The notes beneath the pieces were generated by a model. It was not told the origin of the DNA, did not search any database, and worked only from the letters and a program-made list of their open reading frames with translations. Both the position numbers and the translations under genes were made by a program. Source: Rhynchospora pubera (Eukaryota > Streptophyta > Magnoliopsida > Poales > Cyperaceae). From it: a stretch of 64,000 nt of DNA. Positions 23,701 through 36,139 of this stretch are shown here, in pieces. Each line of letters starts with the position of its first letter. The first letter of the stretch is position 1. The DNA lies in assembly GCA_028095005.1 (NCBI GenBank), contig CM051460.1:76277676-76341675 (forward strand), written 5' to 3'.

Positions 23701-26430
23701 CTATATTTAAGCTCTTTATATTGTCTAGAACATGATTAGGAACTCATTTATTCAAAAATATTGGATTATAAATTGTAATTACGCACATAATTTGCAGATT
23801 TTACAGATTCTGAGAATATTAAAGCACTTCAAGCTAATTTTGCATTCATTTTAAGTCATTTGATCACAATAATCTATATTTGAACTCTTTATGCAGTCTA
23901 AAATATGTTTAAGAACTCACTTATTCAAAACGATTGTATTATACATTGTAATTATGCACATAATTTGCAGATTTTGTAAATATTCTCAATATATTTGAGC
24001 ATTTCAAATTATTTTGCAGTCATTTTAAGACATTTCATCACTAATCCATATTTAAGAACTTTATATAGTATAGAATATTTTATGAACTCACTTATTCAAA
24101 ATGATTGGACTATACATTGTAATTACGCATATAATGTGCAGATTTTGAAAACTCCGGGTATATTTGAGTGTTTCAAGCGAGTTTGCATTCATTTTAAGTC
24201 ATTTGATCACAATAATCTATATTTAAGCTCTTCTATATAGTTTAGAATATGTTTACGAACTCACTAACTCGAAACGATTGAATTATACAATGTAATTATG
24301 GACATAACATGCACATCTTATAGATTCTGAGTATATTTGAGCCTTTCCACTGATTTTGCATTCATTTTAAGTCATTTAATCACAATAATCTATATTTAAG
24401 CACTTCATATAGTCTAGATATGTTTATGAACTCATTTTTTTAAAACATTTGAATTATACATTTTAATTCGGCACCTAATTTGCAGATTTGACAGATTTTG
24501 AGTATATTTGAGCATTTCAAGCGATTTTGCATTCATTTTAATTCATTTGATCACAGTAATCTACATTTAAACTCTTTATATAGTAGAGAATATGTTTATG
24601 ATCTTAATTATTAAAAACAATTAGATTATACATTGAAATTACGCATATAATGTGCAGATTTTGAAAACTCCGAGTATATTTGAGCGTTTCAAGCGATTTT
24701 GCATTCATTTTAAGTCATTTAATCACAATAATGTATATTTAATCTCTTTACATAGATTAGAATATGTTCCTGAACTCACTTATTCAAAACGATTGAATTA
24801 TACATTGTAATTATGCACATAACATGCACATCTTATAGATTATGAGTATATTTTAGCATTTCCAGTTATTTTGCAATCATTTTAAGTTATTGGATAATAC
24901 TAATTTGTATTTAAACTCTTTATATAGTCTAGAATATATTTATGAACTCACTTATTGAAAACGATTTGATTATACATTCTCAGTACGCACATAATGTGCA
25001 TAATCGACAGATTCTGACTACATTTGAGCATTTAAAGGAATTTTTCCTTCATTTTAAGTTATTTGATCACAACAATCTATATTTAAGCTCTTTATATAAT
25101 CTAGAATATGTTTATGAACTCGCTTATTCAAAACGATTGCATTATACATTGCAATTACGCACATAATATGCAGATTTTAGTAATTCTGGTATATTTCAGC
25201 ATTTCAAGCGATTTTGTGTTCATTTTAAATTATTTGATCGCAATAATCTTTAATTAAGCTTTTCATATAGTCTATAATATGTTTAGGAACTTACTTATTC
25301 CAAAAGATTGGATTATTAATTGTAATTGCGGACATAATGTGCAGATTTTACAGATTCTAAAAATATTTGAGCATGTTAAACGATTTTTGCATTCATTTTA
25401 AGTCATTTGATCACAATAATCTATATTTTAACTCTTTATATAGTCTAGAATATTTTTATGAACACACTTATTCAAAACGGTTTGTTTATACATTATAATT
25501 CCGCACATAATTTGCAGATTTTACAGAATCTGAGTATATTTGAGCATTTCAACCAATTTTTACATTCATTTCAAGTCATTTGATAACAATAATCTATATT
25601 TGAACTCTTTAGATAGTCTATAATATTTTTATGAACTCACTTATTCAAAAAGATTGGATTATACATTATAATTCCGCACATAATTTGCAAATTTTACAGA
25701 TTCTGGGTATATTTGACCATTTCAAGTGATTTTGCATTCATTTTAAGTCATTTGATCACAATAATCTATATTTAAGCTTTTTATACAGTCTTGAATATGT
25801 TTATGAACTCACTTATTTTAAACAATTGGATTATACTTTGTAATTACGCACATGATATGGAGATTTTAAATATTCTGAGTATATTTGAGCATTTCAAGCG
25901 ATTTTGCATTCATTGTAAGTCATTTGATCAAAATAATCTATATTTAATCTCTTTATATAGTCTATAATATGTTTAGAAACTCACTTATTCAAATGATTGA
26001 ATCAGAAATTGTAATTACATGCATAATGTGCAGATTTTACAGATTCTTAGAATATTAGAGCTTTTCAAGTGATTTTCAGTTCATTTTAAGTCATTTGATT
26101 ACAATAATCTATATTTAAGCTCTTCATATAGTTTAGAATATGGATATGAACTCACTTCTTCAAAACGATTGTATTACACAATATAATTACGCATATAATA
26201 TGCAGATTTTTGTAATTCTGAGTATATTGGAGCATTTCAAGGAATTTTGCATTCAGTTTAAGTCTGTTGATCGCAATAATCTATATTTAAGCTATTTATA
26301 TAGTCTATAATATGTTTAGGAACTCAGTCATTCAAAACGATTGGATCATAAATTGTAATTACGCACATAATATGCAGATCATACTCTGAGTATATTTGAG
26401 CATTTCAAACGATTTTGCTTTCATTTTAAG
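20727..26430 (+). repeat. Satellite array, segment 2
   Basis: About 33 further monomers of the 172-bp family, all in the same orientation, continuing the array interrupted by element B. Monomers are moderately diverged. Some variants recur at multiples of the monomer length (see findings), showing local higher-order amplification. Confidence 0.95.
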
Positions 26431-26783
26431 CAAGCTTTTAAAATGCATTTCTTTCGGTATGACGGTCCGAAATTGATTTAACGGTGGGGTGTTTTTTTCA
26501 AAAACGGTGTATATATGCGAACATCTGTGTCAAACTCTATGCATTTTATTCACGATATGCACCAAATACACTACGTTCTCAATACACAATATGTCTTTTG
26601 ATATTGTACAAGTTTAATCGGCGAAAAAACACAATTTTTTATACGATATTTTATCGTTTTTTTATGACGTTTGTGCGGTTGGCTGCAAAATACAGTTGTC
26701 ACGGCTTTTAAGTCATTCTTCCGCTCGAAGGAATCCTCAGGGAAAAAAAGGGAACATAGCCTTAGGTTCACCCCCCTTAACGT
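26431..26783. other. Non-satellite interruption of the array
   Basis: About 350 bp with no resemblance to the monomer, containing GGTATGACGGTCCGAAATTG, several T-runs and CGCTCGAAGGAATCC. The array resumes at about 26784. No terminal inverted repeats or target duplication are obvious. It may be a fragment of a retroelement or DNA trapped during array turnover. Confidence 0.55.
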
Positions 26784-29700
26784 TTGAGCATTTAGAGTGT
26801 TCTTGCATTCATTTTAAGTCATTTGATAACAATAATCTATATATAATCTCTTTAATATAGTCTAAAATATGTTTATGAACTCACTTATTTAAAACGATTA
26901 GATTATAGACTGTAATTACGCATATAATGTGCAGATTTTAAAGATTCCGAGTATATTTGAGAATTTCAAATGATTTTGCATTCGTTTTAAGTCATTTGAT
27001 CACAATAATTTGTATAAGCTCTTTATATAGTTTAGAATATGTTTACGAACTCACTTGTTCAAAATGGTTTGATTATACATTGCAATTATGCACAAAACAC
27101 ACATATCTTGTAGATTCTGAGTATATTTGGGCATTTCAGTGATTTTGCAATCATTTTAAGTCATTCGATCGCAATAATCTATATTTAAGCTCATCATATA
27201 GTCTAGAATATGTTTATGAACTCACTTTTTCAAAGTGATTGGATTATACATTGTAATTCCGCACATAATTTACAGATTTGTTAGATTCTGAGTATATTTG
27301 GACATTTCAAGCGATTTTGCATTCATTTTAATTCATTTGATCACAATAATCTGTATTTAACCTGTTTATATAGTCAAGAATATGTTTACGAACTCACTTA
27401 TTTAAAACAATTTGATTATACACTGTAATTAAGCACACAATGTGCAGATTATACAGATTCTGAGTATATTTGAGGCTTTCAAGTAGTTTTGCATTTTCAA
27501 TTTAAGTCTTTTGATAACAATAATATATATTCAATCTCTTTATAACGTCTAGAATATGTCTATGAAGTCTCTTATTTAAAACAATTTGATTATAGACTGT
27601 TATTACGCATATAATGTGCAGATTTTAAAGATTCCGAGTTTATTTGAGCATTTCAAACGATTTTGCATTAATTTTAAGTCATTTGTTCATAACAATTTGT
27701 ATTTAAGCTCTTTATATAGTCTAGGATATGTTAATGAACTCACTTATTCTAAACAATTAGATTATAAATTGTAATTATGCACATAATGTGCATATTCGAT
27801 AGATTCTGAGTATATTTGAGCATTTCAAGCAATTTTGCTTTCATTTTAAGTTATTTGATCACAATAATCTATGTTTAAACTCTTTATATAGTTTATAATA
27901 TGTTTATGAACCCACTTATTCAAAACAATTGTCTTATACACCGTAATTACACACACAATATGCAGATTTTATTGATTCTGAGTATAATTGAGCATTTCAA
28001 GTGTTTTTGCATTCGTTTTTAGTCATTTGATCCCAATAATAAGTATTTAAGCTCTTTATATAGTCTAGAATATGTTTATGAACTCACTTATTCAAAACGA
28101 TTGGATTATACACAGTAATTACGCACATATTGTGCAGATTTTACATATTTTGAGTATATTTGAGCATTTCAATTGATTTTGCATTTATTTTTAATCATTT
28201 GATCACAATAATCTATATTTATTCTTTTTATATCATCTAAAATATGTTTATGAACTCACTTATACAAAAAGATTTGGATTATACTCTGTAATTACACACA
28301 TAATTTGTAGATTTTACCAATTCTTAGTATATTCGAGCATTTGAATTGATTTTGCATCCACTTTAAGCCTTTTGATCACAATAATCTGTATTTAACTCTT
28401 TATATAGTCTAGAATATGTTTATCTACTCACTTATTCAAAACGATTGGATTATACATTGTAATTACGCACATAATGTGCAGATTTTATAGATTTTGAATA
28501 TATTTGAGCATTTCAAGCGATTTTGAATTCACTTTAAGTCATTTGATCACAATAATCTGTATTTAAGCTCTTTATACAGTCTACAATATGTCTATGTACT
28601 CACTTAAACAAAACGATTGGATTATACATTGTAATTACACACATAATGTGCAGATTTTTTAGATTCTGAGTATGTTTGAGTATTTCAAGCTATTTTACAT
28701 TTATTTTAAGTCATTTGATCACAATAATCTTTATTTAAGTTCTTTATATAGTCTAGAATATGTTATCAACTCACTTATTCAAAATGATTGGATTATACAT
28801 AGTAATTACACACATAATATGCCGATTTTATAGATTTTGAGTATATTTGAGCATTTCAAACGATTTTGAATTCACTTTAAGTCATTTGATCACAATAATC
28901 TGTATTTAAACTCTTTATATAGTCTACAATATGTTTATATACTCACTTTTCAAAAAAATTGGATTATACATTGTAATTACACACATAATGTGCAGATTTT
29001 TTATATTCTATGTATGTTTGAGTATTTCAAGCAATTTTACATTCATTTTAAGCCATTTGATCACAATAATCTCTATTTATGTTCTTTATATAGTCTAGAA
29101 TATGTTATGAACTCACTTATTGAAAACGATTGAATTATACATAATAATTACACACATAATATGACAATTTTATAGATTCTGCGTATATTTGAGCATTTCA
29201 AGCAATTTTGCCTTCATTTTAAGTCATTTGAGTACAATAATCTATATTATAGTTTTTTATATTGTCTAGAATTTTTTTATGAACTCACTTATTCAAAATG
29301 ATTTGATTATACATTGTAATTAAGCACATAATGTGTAGATTTTATAGATTACGAGTATATTTGAGCATTTCAAGCAATTTTGCATTGATTTTAAATCATT
29401 TGATCACAATAATCTATATTTAATCTCTTTATATAGTTTATAATATGTTTGTGAACTCACTTATTCAAAATGATTGGATTATACATTGTAGTTACGCAAA
29501 TAATTTGCTGATTTTACAGATTTTGAGTATATTTGAGCATTTTCAAGCGGTTTTGCATTAATTTTAAGTCTATTAAAGTTCTTTAGATTGTCTAGAATAT
29601 GTTTATGAACTCACTTTTTCAAAACGATTGGATTATACATTTTAATTAAGCACATCATGTGGAGATTTTACATATTCTGAGTATATTTGAGAATTTCAAG

Positions 29701-29838
29701 CGATTTTGCATTCATTTTAAATCATTTGATCATGATAATCAATATTTAAACTCTTTATTTAGTCTACAATATGTTTTTGAACTCATTCAAAATGATTGGA
29801 TTATACATTGTAGTTACGCACATAATGTGCATATTTTA
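26784..29838 (+). repeat. Satellite array, segment 3
   Basis: About 18 monomers of the same family and orientation, ending within a monomer at about 29838. Includes a clear two-monomer higher-order unit repeated at about 28435-28775 and 28776-29115. Confidence 0.95.
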
Positions 29839-29984
29839 TTCTCTAGTGACTATATAACTTTATTCATTTCTTTGGTGAGTTTCTTCAACCAAAAACAAAT
29901 AAAACCTAGCCAAGTTAAGCAAACTAAGAGAGGTGTTATAATCCAAATGATATTTGATTTAGTCGTTCAAAATTCAAGTCGCAT

Positions 29985-30471
29985 TTGATTGGATAGTTGT
30001 TTTTAATTAATTCTTGATTTGTAGATCACTTAATCAGGTAACGAGACTTCTCTATACTTAATTTTGTATTGATTGAATTGGCTTAATTATTGTTTGATTT
30101 TGATTGGATTTATTTATTGCAATCTTGTTGGATATATTTGATTATCTGAATTGTTCTATCAGCCGTTGGTAATCCTTGTAGAAGGTTATTCGCGATGTGG
30201 TAGTAAACCATTGATAACTCTCGGAGATGGTGATTTGCGGTATTTAATTGATTGATTGCATTGGATAATATTATGTGGATTAATCCGATCCTATTGACAT
30301 TTGTTATATAATTAATTATAGAGAAGTTGCGTCATTAAATAACCGATTACTGAGGTTTGTACCTGATTCTGTTTGTTTGTCTGTTGTGACGTAGGTTGAC
30401 GGGCCGTCAGATGGATGTAGAAGATACCGTTCCTCCTCGTGTCCTGCGATCCGTCGGTGCGGGATGTGACA
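29985..30471 (+). repeat. 0.5-kb dispersed repeat, direct copy of an inverted pair
   Basis: Homologous, at clearly reduced identity, to the reverse complement of 31578-32070. Shared blocks include GACTTCTCTATA, GATTACTGAGGTTTGTACCTG, GACGTAGG and AGAAGATACCGTTC. The two copies end in GTGACA. The shape suggests solo LTRs or the arms of an old element, but no TG..CA borders with a target duplication could be confirmed. Confidence 0.6.
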
Positions 30472-31137
30472 AATATTGACTTCAAAGTATATACTGCAAG
30501 CAAGTCTTTAGGTGGCAGTACTTTGGAGCGTTTGGAGGACCAAAAATGAATTCATTTTTCAAGAAAAAAATCCCAAAACCATATAGCACAATTAGAGGGA
30601 CAATTCAGATTTTAACTTGTGGAAAGCTGACTGCTGAGAATTGAGTATTGATATAGCTCCTTTGTAGGGTTACTAATGTTATAGCTCTTTTGTAGGTTGT
30701 TTTAGATAGTTATCTTTTTAGTTTGTACCAGTTTCGTGCTATGTACCAGTTTGTACCAGAATTTTTTGATTTGTTTCTTTCTTTTAATTTTCTTTAAGTT
30801 AATAAAATTTTGTAGGCGTGGTCTCCAACCTCAAAAAAGCAAAAAAAATAAATGTGAATATTGTATTTGAGACAACCACTTCCTTCACCTGACATATCTT
30901 ACACCAACCATAAAAATAGAACTGAATTGTAGAACAAAAAAAAGTTTTAACACAGAAAAAATTTGCAGTTTTTCAGTATAGGAGCCATCCGACTAAATCA
31001 AATAATGTAATACCAGAAAATGGTACAGAACGTAATTTTTTTAATACGCATAACACTTTTTGGTATTTAAATAGTACGCATGAAAAATAATTTTTTTGTA
31101 AACATGTCAGAGTGCTGATTTGTGGCATGCTGGCAAC

Positions 31138-31433
31138 TAGGGCTGTCAAACGTGGCCAAAATGCATACAACAGGCCGTTCCGTTTGCTGTTTCGTTAAGG
31201 AACACGGAATAAGGTATCATTTCGTTAACCGTTTCGTTTTTAAAATGGTATAGAATTTCATTTCGTTATTCGTTCCATTTCAAAAAATACAAAAAAAAAA
31301 AAGGGTTTGAATATGAGTATGTGTTTCGTTTATCGTTTCGTTATTAAAACAGAATCAAAATGAAGTCTGTTATTCATTCTGCTTAATTGAAACGGAATCA
31401 CGTGCTTTTTTTTTTATCACGTTGCCAGCTCTA
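31138..31433. mobile_element. hAT-type MITE (296 bp)
   Basis: Starts TAGGGCTGTCAAACGTGG and ends with the imperfect complement (GTTGCCAGCTCTA). Flanks are CTGGCAAC (31130-31137) and CTGGCGAC (31434-31441), a 7-of-8 match to an 8-bp target duplication. The body is rich in CGTTTCGTT/AACGGAA words, as in other hAT MITEs. No coding capacity. Confidence 0.75.
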
Positions 31434-31577
31434 CTGGCGACGTCGCTTGTCCGAGTGGTGTGCCCAATCAAATGTTCCTTTTCCAAATTTGAAAAAAATT
31501 GAATTTTCTACGAGCAGTGGGGTTACTATTTGCGAAAATAATTATTATTGTTAAATAAATTTTTTCTGTAACCCGGC

Positions 31578-32070
31578 TGTCACGTCCTGCACTGACGGGT
31601 CGCGAGACGCGAGCTGAGAACGGTATCTTCTGCATCTATCTGAGGCCCGTCAGCCTACGTCGCAACAGAAAAATAAATAGAGTCAGGTACAAACCTCAGT
31701 AATCAGTCAATAAGATCGGATTAATTCACAAAACAAATAATATATTTTACGGAGATAATCAGGTCCAGCCATTTAATCAGTCAGCCATTACGATCCCTCC
31801 CGGTCTCAGGAGTATCAGGACCGGCCCCTTTCCGAACTCAGGAGGTTCATGACTCAAAATTCAGATTTAAAATCACATCCAATTCCAAATCTAATATCCC
31901 GTAAAATATACCAATTACAATTCAATAGACATATTCAATCAAAACCAAACGACAAATCAATTAATCAATCAATACGAAATTAAATATAGAGAAGTCCAAT
32001 TACCTGACTGAGCTATTCAAAAATCACAAACGAATCAGAATAACTGTTCAATCGACTACGATGTAGAAAT
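31578..32070 (-). repeat. 0.5-kb dispersed repeat, inverted copy
   Basis: The partner of 29985-30471 in opposite orientation. The 1.1 kb between the two contains the hAT MITE at 31138-31433. Confidence 0.6.
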
Positions 32071-32494
32071 TTCAATCGGCCGAGTCTATCACATTTTAAT
32101 AAACTTTTTGAAATTGCTTCTTAAGCATTTAACAAGTGGTAAGGGGCAAATTTGGAGTATGGTGGAAGGTAATCGGATATGAAAATATAGCACCTTTTAT
32201 TCAATCGGTTTTCATTCACTTAGATGAAATTTTTATACGGTGCATATTAGGAAGAAAAACAAGGGTTCGATGCCACGTTGTTCTAAGGCATAAGAGAATA
32301 GGTTGATGGCGGTTTGCATGGTCAAAGGAGGTCAAATATTCATTCATTATGTACATTTTTTTTTCGGTTGACTGGTCATAGGTAGTCAAATTTAATCAAA
32401 AGACAACAATTTTTCAGTTAAGTAACGGTCTATATCGGTCAAAAGTCAATCTAGTAAACTGTAGTCAATGTTGGTCAAATACAGATATTACATC

Positions 32495-32740
32495 TAGGGC
32501 TGTCAATACCGCTCCGTTTCGAACGTTTCCGTTTCGTTCCGTCCGAAATGGAGCGGAAATAGAAGGGTTTTTTCTTCCGTTTCAGCCAGTGGAACAGAAA
32601 CGGAATGGTTTCTGGTTTCGTTTAGCTGGACGGAACGGAAACGAAACAGCCCAATTTCGTTACGTAATATAACGTTATTCCGTCGGCCCATTACATTCGC
32701 ATCCCATATTCGATATTCGTCTCCTTTCGCGTACATAACT

Positions 32741-32777
<37 letters not shown>

Positions 32778-34258
32778 AACCCCGCCGCACCTCTCGTAAC
32801 CCTAGAGAGAGCGCCACACCTCTCTCTCTCTCTCTCCTCTCTCTCAGTTGCATCGATTACATCTCCTCTCTCCTGTTCTGAGCCGACAACCTACACTACA
32901 CCTCCAACCTCTTCTCCCGCTCTCGCCTCTATCGCCTGCCTCCTCTGCTCCATTCGAACCCCACAAAGAACCGTAGGTGGTGGCCATGGCGTTTGGGGTC
33001 GTCCTCTCCTCTCGCACCAGAGGATCAGATCTCCTCTCTCTCTTTCGAGTTCAGCGACAGACCCCACCTCCACTCGAACCAGGGCCATCTGAGCTCAGGT
33101 GGTGACCCCAGAGAGATTGAGGAAACGAGAGAGATTGAGGCTTCTGAGGTGGCGATGCAACAGGTACGCACCCGACTAAACCCTAGATTGTACAAACTCC
33201 ATGAAATTCTTCGATTTCTTGTTAGATTTTACTGTTTAGATCGATTTCTCCTGTATTTGATTTTTGGCTTATATTTTTTATTGATTTTTTGCTTTTATTT
33301 TTGAACTGATTTTTGACTTCCTTTCTCCTTTTCTCTTCTGATTTACTATACTGCTTTTCCCTATTTTTCTTTTTCGTTTGAGGCCTGCATCATTTTGACC
33401 TGTCTCTTGTGGTTACATGCTTTCGGTGTTGATTGATTGAGTATTTTGTTTCTTTTTCACTGTCTTAATCATCGTCATCCCCTTTGTTACGGTGCATCAT
33501 TTTTCCTTTTTTTCACTGTCTCCTGTTGAGTTTAGTTATGTTTAAGGTTTTTAATAATTACTGCTGCTTTTTCGTTTTTCAGTTAGGTTCTGTTGTCATG
33601 GGGGGTGCTTGGTTTTCTTACCAGTACTTTAGATGGGGATCGCTTTTTACTCATGTTGCTTTGTAATTTCACATATTGTAACAATAGACTTCTTTCTATT
33701 AATGCTTTAGCCTATGGGCGTTTAAACCTTCAAAAAAAATGATGTGTGCAGTGCCTCAAAGGATACTGGCATGAGTAATTTGGTTGGCCTCATGCAAACC
33801 GTAGAACAGAGAAATGTTTCTTGCATGCTTGATGCTCTCTGGTTGGTTACCAAGTTGGTACAGACTTGGTACCAGCCTGGTACACTTCTTTTGCTTACTG
33901 GTACTACGTTACCAGTGACCTTTGAACAATTTTATCTGAACCTAGAGACCTTTCTGATTTTTTTGCACTAATTAACTTTAGAATTGATTGTTTTTAACGT
34001 TTTTTCGTTTAATCTGACGGAACAGAATTTTGGTTTTTGGATTAAATTATGGAAGTTCTGATCTGCTGTCTCTGTTTAACATTTTTTTTACGTTTGTAAC
34101 GTTATTCCGTTTAATAAAAACGGAACATAAATGTAAGGGATTTTATTTACACTTTAGATACGGAACATTAAACGGAAATTAATAGTGTACCGTGTTAAAT
34201 AATGGAACGTAAACGTAAGGAAGCATTTCCGTTCCATCTAACACGTTTGACAGCGCTA
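32495..34258. mobile_element. Non-autonomous hAT element (1764 bp)
   Basis: Bounded by a perfect 8-bp duplication, ATTACATC (32487-32494 and 34259-34266). Ends TAGGGCTGTCAA and TTGACAGCGCTA differ at one position. Both subterminal zones are dense in CGTTTCCGTTTCGTTCCG-type words and their complements. The interior holds a (CT)n tract (about 32745-32774), a GC-rich coding-like stretch (about 32880-33165) ending at a good donor (CAACAG|GTACGC), then T-rich intron-like DNA. No hAT transposase is visible. Confidence 0.85.
32745..32774. repeat. (CT)n microsatellite
   Basis: About 15 CT units inside the hAT element, upstream of its GC-rich stretch. Such CT tracts are common in plant 5' UTRs. Confidence 0.9.
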
Positions 34259-34981
34259 ATTACATCGGCGGCCCTGTTCCAACTTCCCACTGGTTAATCA
34301 GAATGGAAATTGATTACTGTCCATCGCGATCAGCGTTAGCTGAGGAGGCTCTATTCCCTCTGCTCATCCGGTGCGTATTTTTTGTTCATTTCGTTTTTAT
34401 AAGTGTTCACTTTATTAGAAATAAATGTTCACTTTGTAGTAAAATTGTTCACTATTTTATAAGTGTTCGCTATGTTCACTATGTTCATTTTGTTTTTTTT
34501 TTTTTTGCTAAAAAGTTTAGTTGGTTAAGTACAAATGTTCTGTCAATTGAGTATAAATGTTTAGTTAGTTGCAACAGAAAATATAAATGTTATAAGCAAG
34601 CATGTTTATTTTATTAAGTATAAATATTTAGTTTAGTAGGTACGAATGTTCAGTTTAATAAGTACAAATGTTCAGTTATTTAAATAAATGTTCAGTTAGT
34701 TGCAACATGAAATATAACTGTTATAATAAAAACCAAGCGAATGAGTCACAAACCGGACAAAAAGCACATAACAAAATTAGAAGGGGTCATGAAAGATCCG
34801 ATTCAAATTAAATTTTTTCCGACTCTACCCCTGCCTCCTAGCACACCTCTTGACCCATGTGCGACTCTGACTCTGGCGCGACTCTGACACATTTAATTGA
34901 ACATTTGTAACATACAACTGTGATGGCAGCGATAGTTTATTTAGCGATGGCAGTTATAATAGCTGAATCAGAATCGCGAGT

Positions 34982-35889
34982 AGATGTGATGCTTCCAATT
35001 ATGAATTTGTGTAAAAAAAAAACAATAAATAGGTAATCAGTATCGTTATAGAGTTGTCAAAAAAAAAAAAAAAAATCCAAATAGAATAATTTGAGTAACC
35101 ATAAATTTTTTTTGAGATAAATTGGGTCTAAGTCACCCAACTTATTTTTAAATTAAATGTCTATGAAAAATTTTCCATTTGGGTTTCGAACCTGCGACCT
35201 TTCACTTAAGGTGCAATTTAATGTCTATAAAAAAACCTTCCGGTAGAGTTTCAAAGTTGCGACCTTTCACTCAAGGTGCATTGCTCTTTACCACTAGATC
35301 AAGAACTGGTTCTTGAATAGCTATAATTAGCACATGTTCAATGTAGCCTAATTAGTTAGGTCTGCAAAAGGAGGTTGAGAAAATAGATACGATGCTAATA
35401 TTGGAGTTTTGCTATGGTAAGTTGCAACTCACCAAAGCGTCCGTGAGTCGCACTCAAAATTTCAAAATTAAGTTCAAAACGATCGTTCCAAACCGTCTAA
35501 TACGATCTCCCCTATTGAATTCTCCATGCAGACCAAATTTTATATTTTTTTTCGAAATTTTTAAGTATTTGTTTCGGATTTTTAAAAACTGTTGTTTTTG
35601 AACGGTTCAGAACTAATTAGATTAATGATTTTCTAAAATTAAAAAAAAAAATGCTTAAAAATTTCGAAAAAATATAAAATTTGGTCTGCATCGAGATTTC
35701 AAAAGGGAGATCGTATTAGACGGTTCGGATCGGTAATTGTAGGCCAAATTAGTTAGGCTACATTGAACACATCCAATTGTGGCTATTCAAATTTTTCCAT
35801 GAGGATTTTTAGACAGCTCTATAACGATACCGATTACCTTTGTATTGCTATTTTCGTTACACAAATTTTAATTAGGAAGCATCACATCT
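34982..35889. mobile_element. Fold-back (long inverted repeat) element beside transporter copy 2
   Basis: The outer arms match as inverted repeats: AGATGTGATGCTTCC at 34982 against GGAAGCATCACATCT ending at 35889, continuing through GGTAATCAGTATCGTTATAG. Further inside, CAATGTAGCCTAATTAG (about 35340) pairs with the complement near 35745-35765. An inner inverted repeat built on CGTCTAATACGATCTCC and GACCAAATTTTATATTTTTT lies at about 35450-35740. A SINE interrupts the left arm. The right end coincides exactly with the left edge of duplication copy 2. Confidence 0.7.
35105..35312 (-). mobile_element. tRNA-derived SINE with a duplicated B-box segment
   Basis: Read on the minus strand, the head has an A-box-like TAGTGGTAAAGAGC (about 35285-35300), then AAAGGTCGCAACTTTGAAACTC. 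After a spacer the segment recurs as AAAGGTCGCAGGTTCGAAACCC, a good Pol III B box. It ends in an A-run at about 35106-35113 (T on the plus strand). Flanks TTGAGTAACCATAAAT (35091 onward) and TTGAATAGCTATAATT (35313 onward) look like a diverged target duplication. The tRNA of origin is not resolved. Confidence 0.6.
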
Positions 35890-36132
35890 GCTTACGAAGA
35901 CATCTATAAAGACATAGAGCCTAAAATAGCACACCAATATTGCACTCGACTACAGTTTTCTTTGATTTACACGCACTATTTGCAGACTTGCAGTAGAGAG
36001 AGAATTAACTCATGCAGAAACTTGATTATAATAAGATGTACGAAAATATGAATACCTTTTTTACAACGAGTACCAGTTATAGAGAGACTGCACGGCAGTC
36101 ATCTAATCTAAATATAGAGGTTGAACTCTGGG

Positions 36133-36139
36133 TATAAAA
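36133..36139 (+). promoter_or_regulatory. TATA box of STP gene 2
   Basis: TATAAAA, 131 bp upstream of the start codon at 36264. A 7-bp direct repeat just downstream (CAGTTCT) is the only difference noticed in the proximal promoter and leader relative to copy 1, apart from single bases further upstream. Confidence 0.7.

Noticed and set aside
12425..29838. CRISPR-like array
   Set aside because: Eukaryotic DNA; the whole 172-bp unit repeats with no unique spacers.
12925..29988. Recurrent plus-strand frames of 60-110 codons (MFMNSLIQN..., NNLYLSSLYSL...) through the satellite
   Set aside because: The monomer length is close to a multiple of three (171 = 57 codons), so the same frame reopens in each monomer. 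Codons follow the repeat, not a protein.
30660..30840. Possible LINE 3' end (T-rich text followed by an A-run)
   Set aside because: No reverse transcriptase nearby and no clear target duplication; too weak. The same applies to 33590-33735.
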